Shown in pieces: positions 33,590 through 41,885 of a stretch of 47,328 nt of DNA. The notes under the pieces were generated by a model. That model was not told the DNA's origin and ran no database searches. It saw only the letters and a list, made by a program, of their open reading frames with translations. Every line of letters begins with the position of its first letter. The first letter of the stretch is position 1. Source of the DNA: Prevotella sp. (GTDB taxonomy: Bacteria > Bacteroidota > Bacteroidia > Bacteroidales > Bacteroidaceae); assembly GCA_022511075.1 (NCBI GenBank), contig JAFLSE010000019.1, forward strand, positions 1-47,328, in the 5' to 3' direction. The translations under genes and the position numbers were made by a program.

Positions 33590-34807
33590 TCAATGGAGTT
33601 TTGCAAAGCCAATAATCCTCCATGTCCTTTCGCCTATACCTTTATAATATATATATACCTGATAGCTATTATCGGTTTCATAGAATGAACCTTCCAATGG
33701 AGCAACACTACCATCTGTGGTAGTATATATATAATTGTAATACCCCTGTTTCTGAAACTGTTGGGAGCGATATGTCTGCGACTCCTCGTCGTATTCCATC
33801 AGATAGTGATTCTTGTCAGAATCGGTAGTCCACATTCCGTCTATCATCATCTCGCCCACGAAAGGACTGTGTAGTTCGTAGTTCACATATACGTATTCGC
33901 TTATATAGTCAACCTCCACGTTGTCACTGTTACGTATGAGGAAAGCACCGTTGGCATCCTCGTCGTAAAGATAGTTACGGCGCGGCATACAAGCAAACGG
34001 ATAAACCTGATAAGCCTCGCCGTCCCATACAATGTTATCTATTCCCATTGTCGGGTGAGAAACATCGAGCACCTCAAATTTGTGATATTCGTTGCCAGCA
34101 GAGAATATCAATGCTTTGTTGTGACTCCAAGTAAGTCCCTTGTTGCTTCGGTAGTTTGCCGAAAGTCCTTCACGGGCAGTCTCTTCCCTGTTGTTTTGGG
34201 TAACATACAAGGATATCTCCTCGTCTGGATTTGTTATGTTGATGCTTCCGTATTCGAGAGAAATGTTCACCTGCTGATGGCTCTTGTTCACATCAATATC
34301 GGTGTTCGTTGTCATCTCCATTCTTACCGCCATCAACGGCTCTACAACCCTGAATCTCACTTCCGCCACCATCTGGTCGCCATCGTTCTCATCGTATATC
34401 CCCATTCGGTAGTTGCCGCTCATTTTCACTCCGCACTGGCTGTTGGGAAACGTAAAGCCATAGTGAGTGTAGAGCACGTTAGTGTTTATGGAATTTTGGT
34501 AATCTTCTATCGGCAGTCCGTTGAAGCCCACAAGCCAGTCGCTGTCAAAAAGTTCTTCTGATGTGCTCCAGTCTTTTTCGCAATGCTCTATGCGATAGAT
34601 GAAACGGTGGTAGTCGTGCGACATTTCGTCAAAACCTATCCGCATAACATCGCCCTTGCCCAGCACAAGCACGGGCGACGACTGCCAATCGTTGTTAACA
34701 ACCGATGTCAACGACTTTATGTTTTCGCTGTATATTATGTTTTTTGCCTGCGTGCATGTCAGCCTTGCCACTATCAGCACGAACATTATGATGAACGTCC
34801 TCCACAT
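33590..34807 (-). CDS. Type IX secretion system plug-like protein (DUF5103)
   Basis: 405 residues with signal peptide (MWRTFIIMFVLIVARLTCTQA). The conserved body starts NIKSLTSVVNNDWQSSPVLV, with YRIEHCEKDWSTSEELFDSD, NVEVDYISEYVYVNYEL and the C-terminal YQVYIYYKGIGERTWRIIG, as in DUF5103 proteins. The family's known member plugs the SprA translocon of the type IX secretion system on its periplasmic side. No other type IX genes are nearby, as is common. It is transcribed away from the DUF5715 gene and ends 41 bases from the convergent DUF4738 gene, with no clear terminator between. Confidence 0.85.
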   Translation of the reverse strand: MWRTFIIMFVLIVARLTCTQAKNIIYSENIKSLTSVVNNDWQSSPVLVLGKGDVMRIGFDEMSHDYHRFIYRIEHCEKDWSTSEELFDSDWLVGFNGLPIEDYQNSINTNVLYTHYGFTFPNSQCGVKMSGNYRMGIYDENDGDQMVAEVRFRVVEPLMAVRMEMTTNTDIDVNKSHQQVNISLEYGSINITNPDEEISLYVTQNNREETAREGLSANYRSNKGLTWSHNKALIFSAGNEYHKFEVLDVSHPTMGIDNIVWDGEAYQVYPFACMPRRNYLYDEDANGAFLIRNSDNVEVDYISEYVYVNYELHSPFVGEMMIDGMWTTDSDKNHYLMEYDEESQTYRSQQFQKQGYYNYIYTTTDGSVAPLEGSFYETDNSYQVYIYYKGIGERTWRIIGFAKLH

Positions 34808-34827
34808 ATTCTTACACTTGTATGTGG

Positions 34828-34835
34828 CAAAGATA
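34828..34835 (-). promoter_or_regulatory. -7 element of the plug gene
   Basis: TATCTTTG on the minus strand, with a CTTG 20 bases upstream as a weak -33; start codon 20 bases downstream. Confidence 0.55.
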
Positions 34836-34877
34836 GAACTTTTTTGTTAATTGTACAAGTTTTACAAAAGATTTTTG

Positions 34878-34885
34878 TAACTTTG
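34878..34885 (+). promoter_or_regulatory. -7 element of the DUF5715-ispE transcript
   Basis: TAACTTTG fits TAnnTTTG and lies 22 bases before the ATG at 34908. The -33 region is T-rich without a clear TTTG. Confidence 0.55.
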
Positions 34886-34907
34886 CAATGATTTTTAAAA
34901 CCAATAG

Positions 34908-35651
34908 ATGAAGAAGATAACGCCAAGGCAATATACAAGTCTTTTCTTTGCCGTTGTTGCCTTGCTTGCCATTGTAAGGTGGATGCTGTTGCGCCCCAGC
35001 GAGTCAGTAGCAGCAAATGGCTCACTGGAGATGCAAACAGACACCATTGCGGCAATAACGGCAACGATATATGACGGAAACAAGCACCCGATATACAGCG
35101 TGCCTGACTTCAAGAACACTTTCCCCGACGTGCAAGATGTGCAGATAGAGGCGGCACTGAAATACGGTGTAAAATCAGTGGCTAACAGGGAAGATGCCGA
35201 GAAACGCAAAAAGGAACTCGTGTATATCGGTGCAAATCCATACTTTCATGTTGACCGCCTTAACAACAGCATTCCGTATCTCGTGCCGCGTGCATCATTA
35301 TTGGTGCAAGACATCGGCAGGGCGTTTTTCGACAGCCTCTATGCAAAGCATATACCAATGCACAAGATTATACTTACCAGTATTCTGCGCACTGAAGAGG
35401 ATGTCAGGAAACTGCGCACCCGCAACGGTAACGCCACCGAGAACAGCTGCCATCTCTATGGCACTACCGTGGACATCTGCTACAACAGATATATGACCGT
35501 GGGCGACCCCGACGAGCCTGCACGCCGACAGGTGCAAAACGACACACTGAAATGGGTGTTGAGCGAAGTGTTGCGCGACTTCCGCAACCAGCAGCGTTGC
35601 TGGGTGAAGTATGAAGTGAAGCAGGGTTGCTTCCATATTACTGTAAACTGA
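34908..35651 (+). CDS. DUF5715 family protein, possible M15-type peptidase
   Basis: 247 residues. An N-terminal helix (SLFFAVVALLAIVRWMLL) anchors or exports it. The C-terminal half shows CHLYGTTVDI, matching the HxxGxxxD zinc motif of M15 D-Ala-D-Ala peptidases, and YEVKQGCFHITV, matching the catalytic Glu and third zinc His near the C-terminus. This points to a periplasmic peptidoglycan carboxypeptidase or relative; the family itself is uncharacterised. It precedes ispE by 19 bases and is probably co-transcribed with it. Confidence 0.75.
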   Translation: MKKITPRQYTSLFFAVVALLAIVRWMLLRPSESVAANGSLEMQTDTIAAITATIYDGNKHPIYSVPDFKNTFPDVQDVQIEAALKYGVKSVANREDAEKRKKELVYIGANPYFHVDRLNNSIPYLVPRASLLVQDIGRAFFDSLYAKHIPMHKIILTSILRTEEDVRKLRTRNGNATENSCHLYGTTVDICYNRYMTVGDPDEPARRQVQNDTLKWVLSEVLRDFRNQQRCWVKYEVKQGCFHITVN

Positions 35652-35670
35652 AATAAACGACAACTTGACT

Positions 35671-36501
35671 ATGATAACATTTCCAATAGCAAAGATAAAT
35701 CTCGGGCTTAACGTAGTGTCCCGTCGTCCCGACGGATATCACAACCTTGAAACGGTGTTCTATCCCGTGCCGATATGCGATGCACTCGAAGTGAACGAGA
35801 TGCACGAGGAGTTTCCATCGCACGTGCCCTGCGACATAAAAGTGAGCAACATTGCCATTGAAGGAGACGAGCAGCGCAATCTTGTGGTTAGGGCATACAA
35901 TAAACTTGCGGCACTCTACCCTCTACCACGCATACACGTACATTTGTTTAAGTCCATTCCCACACAGGCTGGAATGGGTGGCGGCTCAAGCGATGGCGCG
36001 TATATGATACGCCTGCTTAACGAGATGTTTTCATTGGGTATGGGTGTGCAGGAGATGATTGACATTTCTGCAACACTGGGTGCCGACTGTCCCTTCTTCA
36101 TTCAGTCTGTGCCGGCATACGCAGAGGGCATAGGGGAAAAACTGACTCCCGTAAATCTCGATTTGAGCAACTACTACATAGCCGTGGTGCGCCCCAATAT
36201 TCCTGTAAGCACAAAGGAGGCTTTCTCGTTGATAACTCTCCAACCTGCAAAAGTATGCTGCAAGGATATCGTACAACGCCCTGTGGAAGAGTGGCGCGAC
36301 CTGCTTGTAAACGATTTCGAGAAAAGTGTCTTCGCCATTCACCCAGAGATTGCGGAGATAAAGGAACGGCTCTATAGTCTCGGTGCAGTCTATGCAGCAA
36401 TGTCGGGCAGCGGCAGCAGCGTGTTCGGACTATTCCATAAAAAAATAGATATCGCCGAACATTTCAGCGATATTTACACTTTTTGCGGAGAATTGCAATA
36501 G
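35671..36501 (+). CDS. ispE: 4-diphosphocytidyl-2-C-methyl-D-erythritol kinase
   Basis: 276 residues from ATG 35671; a TTG two codons earlier is less likely. GHMP kinase fold: FPIAKINLGLNVVSRRPDGY at the start, the glycine-rich ATP loop PTQAGMGGGSSDG and ALGADCPFF-like TLGADCPFFIQ, then AAMSGSGSSVFGLF. It phosphorylates CDP-methylerythritol in the non-mevalonate isoprenoid pathway. Its stop codon lies within an 11-bp inverted repeat shared with the convergent glmM stop. Confidence 0.95.
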   Translation: MITFPIAKINLGLNVVSRRPDGYHNLETVFYPVPICDALEVNEMHEEFPSHVPCDIKVSNIAIEGDEQRNLVVRAYNKLAALYPLPRIHVHLFKSIPTQAGMGGGSSDGAYMIRLLNEMFSLGMGVQEMIDISATLGADCPFFIQSVPAYAEGIGEKLTPVNLDLSNYYIAVVRPNIPVSTKEAFSLITLQPAKVCCKDIVQRPVEEWRDLLVNDFEKSVFAIHPEIAEIKERLYSLGAVYAAMSGSGSSVFGLFHKKIDIAEHFSDIYTFCGELQ

Positions 36502-36520
36502 TTTTGGTTAAACTATTGCA
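36494..36520. terminator. Inverted repeat spanning the stop codons of ispE and glmM
   Basis: TGCAATAGTTT (36494-36504), TGGTT, AAACTATTGCA (36510-36520): perfect 11-bp arms. Each arm holds one gene's TAG stop. No T-run follows, so termination strength is uncertain, but the site is symmetric for both genes. Confidence 0.55.
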
Positions 36521-37895
36521 TATCGTAGACTACTTGCATAATCTTCTTTCCTAACGCATCGGCTGCTTCCATTGTCGATGCCTCGCTGTATACGCGAATT
36601 ATCGGCTCGGTGTTACTCTTGCGCAGATGCACCCAGCTGTCGGCAAAGTCAATCTTCACACCGTCGATGTCGTTTACCTGCTCATTGCTATACATCTCTT
36701 TTACCTTTACGAGAATGGCATCAACATCGGTGCTCGGTGTCAGGTCGATGCGATTCTTGGCGATGAAATATTCGGGGAATGATGCACGCAATGCAGATGC
36801 CGTGCAACCCTTCTGCGCTAACGACGAAAGGAAAAGGGTTATGCCCACAAGGGCATCACGTCCGTAATGGCTTTCTGGATATATCACTCCACCGTTGCCC
36901 TCGCCGCCAATTACGGCGTTTACCTCTTTCATCTTAGTCGTAACGTTCACTTCGCCAACGGCAGCAGCAGAATATACACCGCCGTGTTTTGCAGTGACAT
37001 CACGCAGGGCACGGGTAGAAGAAAGGTTGCTCACGGTGTTGCCGGGAGTATGTGCAAGCACATAATCGGCAACGCTCACAAGCGTATATTCCTCACCGAA
37101 CATCGTGCCATCCTCGCATATAAATGCCAAACGGTCAACATCAGGGTCAACAACGATACCGAGGTCGTAACCACCGTGGCGCATCTCGTCCATAATATCC
37201 TGCAAGTTCTTTTCAAGGGGCTCGGGATTATGGGCAAAGTCGCCCGTGGGCTCTCCGTTGAGAATGGTATAGTCCACTCCGAGACGGTCGAGCAACTTTG
37301 GCAGGATAACACCTCCAACACTGTTTATGGCATCTACGCACACACGGAATTTCCTGTTACGAATAGCCTCCTCGTCAACAAGTTTCAGTGCCATAACACT
37401 TTTTATATGGCGCAAATCCATTGTGTCATCTTTTATATATTTGCCGAGAGTGTCAACGGCAGCATATTCAAAATCTTCTTCCTTTGCTATGCGCAACACC
37501 TCTGCGCCGTCTTCGGCGGTTAGAAACTCTCCGTTGGCATTGAGCAACTTCAGTGCGTTCCACTGACGAGGGTTGTGGCTTGCAGTTATTATTATACCGC
37601 CGTCGGCAGCATTCATCACCACAGCAAGTTCCGTTGTAGGTGTTGTAGCAAGTCCTATGTCAACAACGTCGTAGCCTACGCCCATAAGTGTGCCGCAGAC
37701 AACGCTTCTCACCATCTCGCCCGATATTCGTGCATCGCGACCAACTACAATCTTGTTGCTGTTGCCCTTGCCGCTGCGGCGTATGAACGTGGCGTATGCC
37801 GTGGTAAACTTTACAATATCCAAAGGATTAAGCGTGTCACCTGTGCGTCCGCCTATGGTGCCACGTATTCCTGAAATAGATTTAATAAGTGTCAT
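36513..37895 (-). CDS. glmM: Phosphoglucosamine mutase
   Basis: 460 residues of the alpha-D-phosphohexomutase family: SISGIRGTIGG at the start, active-site phosphoserine in TASHNPRQWNALK (Ser106), metal loop DPDVDRL, sugar-binding GEGNGGVIYPESHYGRD and phosphate-binding RKSNTEPIIRVYSE. GlmM converts glucosamine-6-phosphate to glucosamine-1-phosphate for peptidoglycan and LPS; a phosphomannomutase activity cannot be excluded by sequence alone. The DUF4827 gene ends 4 bases upstream on the same strand. Confidence 0.9.
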   Translation of the reverse strand: MTLIKSISGIRGTIGGRTGDTLNPLDIVKFTTAYATFIRRSGKGNSNKIVVGRDARISGEMVRSVVCGTLMGVGYDVVDIGLATTPTTELAVVMNAADGGIIITASHNPRQWNALKLLNANGEFLTAEDGAEVLRIAKEEDFEYAAVDTLGKYIKDDTMDLRHIKSVMALKLVDEEAIRNRKFRVCVDAINSVGGVILPKLLDRLGVDYTILNGEPTGDFAHNPEPLEKNLQDIMDEMRHGGYDLGIVVDPDVDRLAFICEDGTMFGEEYTLVSVADYVLAHTPGNTVSNLSSTRALRDVTAKHGGVYSAAAVGEVNVTTKMKEVNAVIGGEGNGGVIYPESHYGRDALVGITLFLSSLAQKGCTASALRASFPEYFIAKNRIDLTPSTDVDAILVKVKEMYSNEQVNDIDGVKIDFADSWVHLRKSNTEPIIRVYSEASTMEAADALGKKIMQVVYDMQ

Positions 37896-37899
37896 TATT

Positions 37900-38541
37900 T
37901 TATTGGCTTAATTCGTATGTTATTTCATAGTGATATGGCAGCACCGAAGAAGTAGCCGTTGCGTGACCTTGCGTGTGCGGAACAATAATGCGCACGTATG
38001 CAATCGTTTCTCCAGGCTTTGTGGGTCTGCCTACCTTTATATAATCAAGTGGTACGAGCCAGCCCGTTGGCACTGCTGCACCGTATGTACCATACATAGC
38101 TCCGCCTGTATTCGTAAAGGATGCGTTCATCTCGCTACCATTATGGTATACAGACATTTCATCATAATAATATGTCAGGACATCGCTGCGCAACGAAATC
38201 TCACCCTGCTCTATGTTATATTCTACACAACGGCATATTACTTTCATGCGTTGCATGTCTGGAAGAGATGCTAAAGTGATACCGCAACCTTCGTCGACAA
38301 TCTGCATATAGATGCCACTCTTTTCGAGATACACATATTCGTTGTTGTCAACGTTGGTCTTATTGCCGTTTTCCTTGAAAGTTGCTTCGCTTATCACATG
38401 AATATTCTCGCTGCTGATAAACTGCGCTATCGCGTTGCGCTCCTTTTTCTTCCTGTCACCGTATGTTTCTCCGTTGTCGCACGACACCACAAACATTGCC
38501 GTCAGCAACACAAGGATAATGTATTTCGTTGTCCTAATCAT
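37900..38541 (-). CDS. DUF4827 family lipoprotein
   Basis: 213 residues from ATG 38541; an in-frame TTG at 38568 falls in the promoter -7 box and is rejected. Lipobox VVSC followed by DNGETYGDRKKKER, so a lipoprotein. The C-terminal half (IKVGRPTKPGETIAYVRIIV, SVLPYHYEITYEL) resembles the FKBP-like fold assigned to DUF4827 in Bacteroidales. Function unknown. It sits 4 bases before glmM and is probably translated from the same mRNA. Confidence 0.75.
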   Translation of the reverse strand: MIRTTKYIILVLLTAMFVVSCDNGETYGDRKKKERNAIAQFISSENIHVISEATFKENGNKTNVDNNEYVYLEKSGIYMQIVDEGCGITLASLPDMQRMKVICRCVEYNIEQGEISLRSDVLTYYYDEMSVYHNGSEMNASFTNTGGAMYGTYGAAVPTGWLVPLDYIKVGRPTKPGETIAYVRIIVPHTQGHATATSSVLPYHYEITYELSQ

Positions 38542-38564
38542 CGTCTTTTCAGTATTTTTATCTG

Positions 38565-38634
38565 GCAAAATTAATAATTAATATTCATAACACGGCGCAT
38601 AGGAGCAAATAATTATGAATTATTAATATTTTGC
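38565..38634. repeat. Long imperfect inverted repeat between nrnA and the DUF4827 gene
   Basis: The arms 38565-38590 and 38613-38634 pair with one 4-base bulge: each begins GCAAAAT at the outside and ends TTCATAA toward the loop. The left arm includes the minus-strand -7 box TAATTTTG (38566-38573) for the DUF4827-glmM transcript. It may terminate nrnA transcription and mask the next promoter. Confidence 0.55.
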
Positions 38635-38639
38635 AAGCC

Positions 38640-39668
38640 TCATCTGAACTTGTCCTCAAAACTCTGTAGTGCCTGCACTGCCACCTTCTCTGCCTCTTCC
38701 ATTGAGCCGGGCAACTTTCCGCCGGCAGCATAGTCATGCCCACCGCCGTTGAAGTATTTGACTGCAATGTCGTTGCATTTGTAAGGCTCTACTGAGCGCA
38801 GGCTCACGAGCACCCTGTCTTCTTCCGTGTCCTCTCGCAACGATATGCTCAACTTCACATTCTTTATCTGCAACGGCATATTGACAATACCCTCGGCATC
38901 GCCTTTTATAAAGTGGTAGTCGGCAAGGTCTTGGCGCGTTAGTGTGTGATATGCCGAATGTTTCATAACTACGAGGCGGTCTTTGAGCACATATCCCACA
39001 AGGCGCAGACGATTCTCGCTGAAGTTGTGGTAGACATTGCGATAAATCTTGTCCTTGTCTATACCCTTAGTCAGCAAAAGACTTATGAGGTAGAATATTT
39101 CGGGCGTGGAACTATTGTAGGTAAATCCTCCCGTGTCGGTCATCATTCCGCAATACACAGGTATTGCAAACTGTCTGTCGAGTTTGTCAAATCCGTCAAG
39201 TTGGCACACAATGCGCATCACAAGTTCGCACGTGCTGCTCATCTTTGGGAACGATATGGTAAGTTCGCAAGCCGGAATAGTTGGCTGTGGGTGATGGTCT
39301 ATCACCACTCTCTTTGCGTGAGAATGTTCTATTACTGGTGCAAAGCGTCCGAGACGGTCAAGCCCGTTGAAGTCGAGACAGAAAATAAGGTCGGCATCGC
39401 CCACGTGTGCCTGTGCCTCACTCGAATACTTGTCATAGCGCAGTATGCTTTCCGCGCCCGGCAACCATTGCAGATAGTCGGGAAACATATCGGGCACTAT
39501 TATCTGCGCCTTCTTACCCAACAGTCTGAGATACTCTTTCCAACCCAACATAGAGCCGAGGGCATCGCCGTCGGGATTTGTGTGACAGCACAGCACAATG
39601 TTTTCGGCTTCGTCTATAAGTTTGCGAAGCCGAAAGCACTGTGGTGCGGTCAGTATGTCTGTGTTCAT
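38640..39668 (-). CDS. nrnA: DHH/DHHA1 phosphoesterase, NrnA-type (oligoribonuclease / pAp phosphatase)
   Basis: 342 residues. The DHH motifs are CCHTNPDGDALGSML (Asp33, Asp35), FCLDFNGLDRLG, VVIDHHPQP and MTDTGGFTYN; the C-terminal DHHA1 domain ends with FNGGGHDYAAGGKL. Members degrade very short RNAs to mononucleotides and hydrolyse pAp to AMP. The upstream nucleotidyltransferase gene stops at the base next to this ATG, so the two genes abut with no gap. Confidence 0.92.
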   Translation of the reverse strand: MNTDILTAPQCFRLRKLIDEAENIVLCCHTNPDGDALGSMLGWKEYLRLLGKKAQIIVPDMFPDYLQWLPGAESILRYDKYSSEAQAHVGDADLIFCLDFNGLDRLGRFAPVIEHSHAKRVVIDHHPQPTIPACELTISFPKMSSTCELVMRIVCQLDGFDKLDRQFAIPVYCGMMTDTGGFTYNSSTPEIFYLISLLLTKGIDKDKIYRNVYHNFSENRLRLVGYVLKDRLVVMKHSAYHTLTRQDLADYHFIKGDAEGIVNMPLQIKNVKLSISLREDTEEDRVLVSLRSVEPYKCNDIAVKYFNGGGHDYAAGGKLPGSMEEAEKVAVQALQSFEDKFR

Positions 39669-40583
39669 TTAAAAAAGTTTATTCGGATAAGTACCGTCAT
39701 CTACAAGGCTCTGTATTTTGTCCACCACGCCTTGACGGTCGGCAGCATAAGTCACTCCAAACCACTTGCTTGTGGTGTCGAGCACTTTCACTGTGGCAAC
39801 GCCTTTGTTTATCAGTGTGTCAACCATGAGAGGAATAAAAAACTCTGCTTTCAGGTTTTCCATATTCTTTGGGTCGCTGAGGAACTCCTTGAAATAAGCC
39901 TCAGAATGTTCAAAATAGTCGGGAGTGAAGCCCCACATGTTCATCGACACGGGCACGTTCTCACCGCCCACGGGTTGCCATTCTCCCTGCTCGTCCTTGT
40001 ACTTTATTTCGCCATCAACACGCATAATCTCCGTGCGCTCCACAACATCTGTAAGGTTTCCGCTTGCATCCTTTCCGCAAACACCGCGAGCCACACTGCC
40101 GTTCTCGCTCAGTGTGTTACCCACGCGGAAGCCCACCATTGCATAGTCGCCCTTCGAACCTTCGGGCAGCAAAGAAAGGAACTTGCCTATAGACATAAAA
40201 GCGTCGCGGTTATAGAAATCGTCGCAGTTTATCACGCAGAAAGGCTCTTTTATCACGTCCTTTGCCATCATCACCGCATGGTTTGTGCCCCACGGCTTCA
40301 CGCGACCTTCAGGACAAGTGAATCCTTCGGGCAACTTGTCGAGTGCCTGAAAGCACAGTTCGGCAGGAATGTGCCCCTCATACTTTGAGAGTACCTTTTC
40401 ATGAAACTCCTGCTCAAAGTCCTTGCGGATAACAAAAACTATCTTTCCAAAACCAGCCTGAATAGCATCATAAATGCTATAGTCCATAATTGTCTCACCG
40501 TTAGGTCCTAATCCGTCAAGTTGCTTCAGTCCCCCATAGCGGCTGCCCATGCCAGCAGCAAGCAATAACAATGTAGGTTTCAT
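39669..40583 (-). CDS. Sugar-nucleotidyltransferase-like protein
   Basis: 304 residues with the N-terminal NTP-transferase signature LLLAAGMGSRYGGLKQLDGL (lacking the exact GxGxRxxP spacing of GalU/RfbA but the same loop), FCVINCDDFYNRDAF as the metal Asp motif, and GENVPVSMNMWGFTPDYFEH. It likely transfers a nucleotide to a sugar phosphate; the substrate is not clear. It is directly followed by nrnA. A -7-like TAATTTTG (40633-40640, minus strand) lies 50 bases upstream. Confidence 0.75.
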   Translation of the reverse strand: MKPTLLLLAAGMGSRYGGLKQLDGLGPNGETIMDYSIYDAIQAGFGKIVFVIRKDFEQEFHEKVLSKYEGHIPAELCFQALDKLPEGFTCPEGRVKPWGTNHAVMMAKDVIKEPFCVINCDDFYNRDAFMSIGKFLSLLPEGSKGDYAMVGFRVGNTLSENGSVARGVCGKDASGNLTDVVERTEIMRVDGEIKYKDEQGEWQPVGGENVPVSMNMWGFTPDYFEHSEAYFKEFLSDPKNMENLKAEFFIPLMVDTLINKGVATVKVLDTTSKWFGVTYAADRQGVVDKIQSLVDDGTYPNKLF

Positions 40584-40706
40584 ATTCGTATATTATTTAT
40601 TTGTTTGTTAGTCTTTTATGCATAAATCGATACAAAATTAATAATAAAATACGAATTACCAGTATACTACACAGAATTTCTGCTTTACATTAACTTTTTT
40701 TGGCTA

Positions 40707-41885
40707 TCACAACTCAACTGCACACAACTCGGCGTATGCCTTCGCGTATTCACGTTCTGCATCGAGGGCTTTGCTTACGGCATCATAGTAAAAACCTGTA
40801 TCTACAAGATAGTCGATGACGGAAATCTCACCTGCATCGAGAGCCTTTTGCAGCAACGGACGGTTGTCTGCCAACTGCAATGCAGAGCGATAAGTATCGG
40901 CGGCAGCCTTGAGACCTGCCACACGATGATATAGATTTTCAAGGTTGCCGTAGAACTGAATTCGTGCATCCTCTCTGCGCACCTCTGCTGCTTCAATGGC
41001 TGCCTTTGCTTGGCGCACCCTGTTCTTATTTGACCACAAAGGCACAGAAATACCAAGGGTAATGCCCTGAAAATGCTCACCGGCAGCCTTTTCGCTCATA
41101 TACCCTGCCGAAAACGAAGGAAGCGACATAGACTTGTTGAGCGACAACTGCTTTTTGCCAAGTTCTGCTTCCTGCCTGACATACGCCAACACAGGATTTT
41201 TAGCCTCCGCCACTTCATACCACGAAACAAAATCAGTGGGCAGTTGCACGCTTTCAAACTCAGTAGCCGTCAGTTTCACAGGCTTTCCACCGTTGAGCCT
41301 TGTCAGCTGCGACATCACTCCGTTGCGCTCTGCCTCAACACGGGCTATTTCTCCGTCAACAGAGGCAAGTCCGAGCCTCACGTTATTATATTCAAGGGCG
41401 TTGCCGTCGCCGCTGTCAAGCCTTTTCTTCTGCGCCTGCTCTATTGTCTGCGCCTGTGTGCGGCGTGCATAAAGTTCTTTCAGCAGGGCGTTGTAATATA
41501 TGAGGTCTATACAGTGCTGCTTTGCCTCCAAGAGCAAGTTCATTCTGTCTGCCTTGTATTGCCAGTCTATCAACTCGTTCTTCTTATTGGCAACTTTGCT
41601 TTTCAGTCCTGAAACGGTGGCAATGTCGAAACTCTGGCTTACATTAATATCAGTGCGGTTGCCTATCGGCGACGGACTGCCCCACAGATAATTAAAACCT
41701 ATCTCCGGGTCGGGCAGTGATATGTCGGTGCGGTTTTCCAACTTTTGCGCAGCGGCAGCCTCACGCAGTGCCTTCAGCGTGGTATTGTTTTCCTCTATCT
41801 CCTGCAATACTCCGCTAATCGTACCCTGGGCATGCAGCATTGTCTGCATTGCTACCGCCACAATAATTATAATAAGCCTTTTCAT
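40707..41885 (-). CDS. TolC-family outer-membrane efflux protein (CusC/CzcC-like)
   Basis: 392 residues with signal peptide (MKRLIIIIVAVAMQTMLHA). Long heptad-rich helices (ALREAAAAQKLENRTDI, EQAQKKRLDSGDGNALEYNN, ARVEAERNGVMSQLTRL) and the pair of repeated halves fit outer-membrane efflux proteins, in the shorter CzcC-like form. It forms the exit duct for the RND pump. Its ATG overlaps the pump gene stop by 4 bases (ATGA), so it is the third gene of the operon. Confidence 0.88.
   Translation of the reverse strand: MKRLIIIIVAVAMQTMLHAQGTISGVLQEIEENNTTLKALREAAAAQKLENRTDISLPDPEIGFNYLWGSPSPIGNRTDINVSQSFDIATVSGLKSKVANKKNELIDWQYKADRMNLLLEAKQHCIDLIYYNALLKELYARRTQAQTIEQAQKKRLDSGDGNALEYNNVRLGLASVDGEIARVEAERNGVMSQLTRLNGGKPVKLTATEFESVQLPTDFVSWYEVAEAKNPVLAYVRQEAELGKKQLSLNKSMSLPSFSAGYMSEKAAGEHFQGITLGISVPLWSNKNRVRQAKAAIEAAEVRREDARIQFYGNLENLYHRVAGLKAAADTYRSALQLADNRPLLQKALDAGEISVIDYLVDTGFYYDAVSKALDAEREYAKAYAELCAVEL

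Noticed and set aside
38946..40388. Plus-strand frame of 480 codons
   Set aside because: It is antisense to nrnA and the nucleotidyltransferase gene, both of which have clear motifs.
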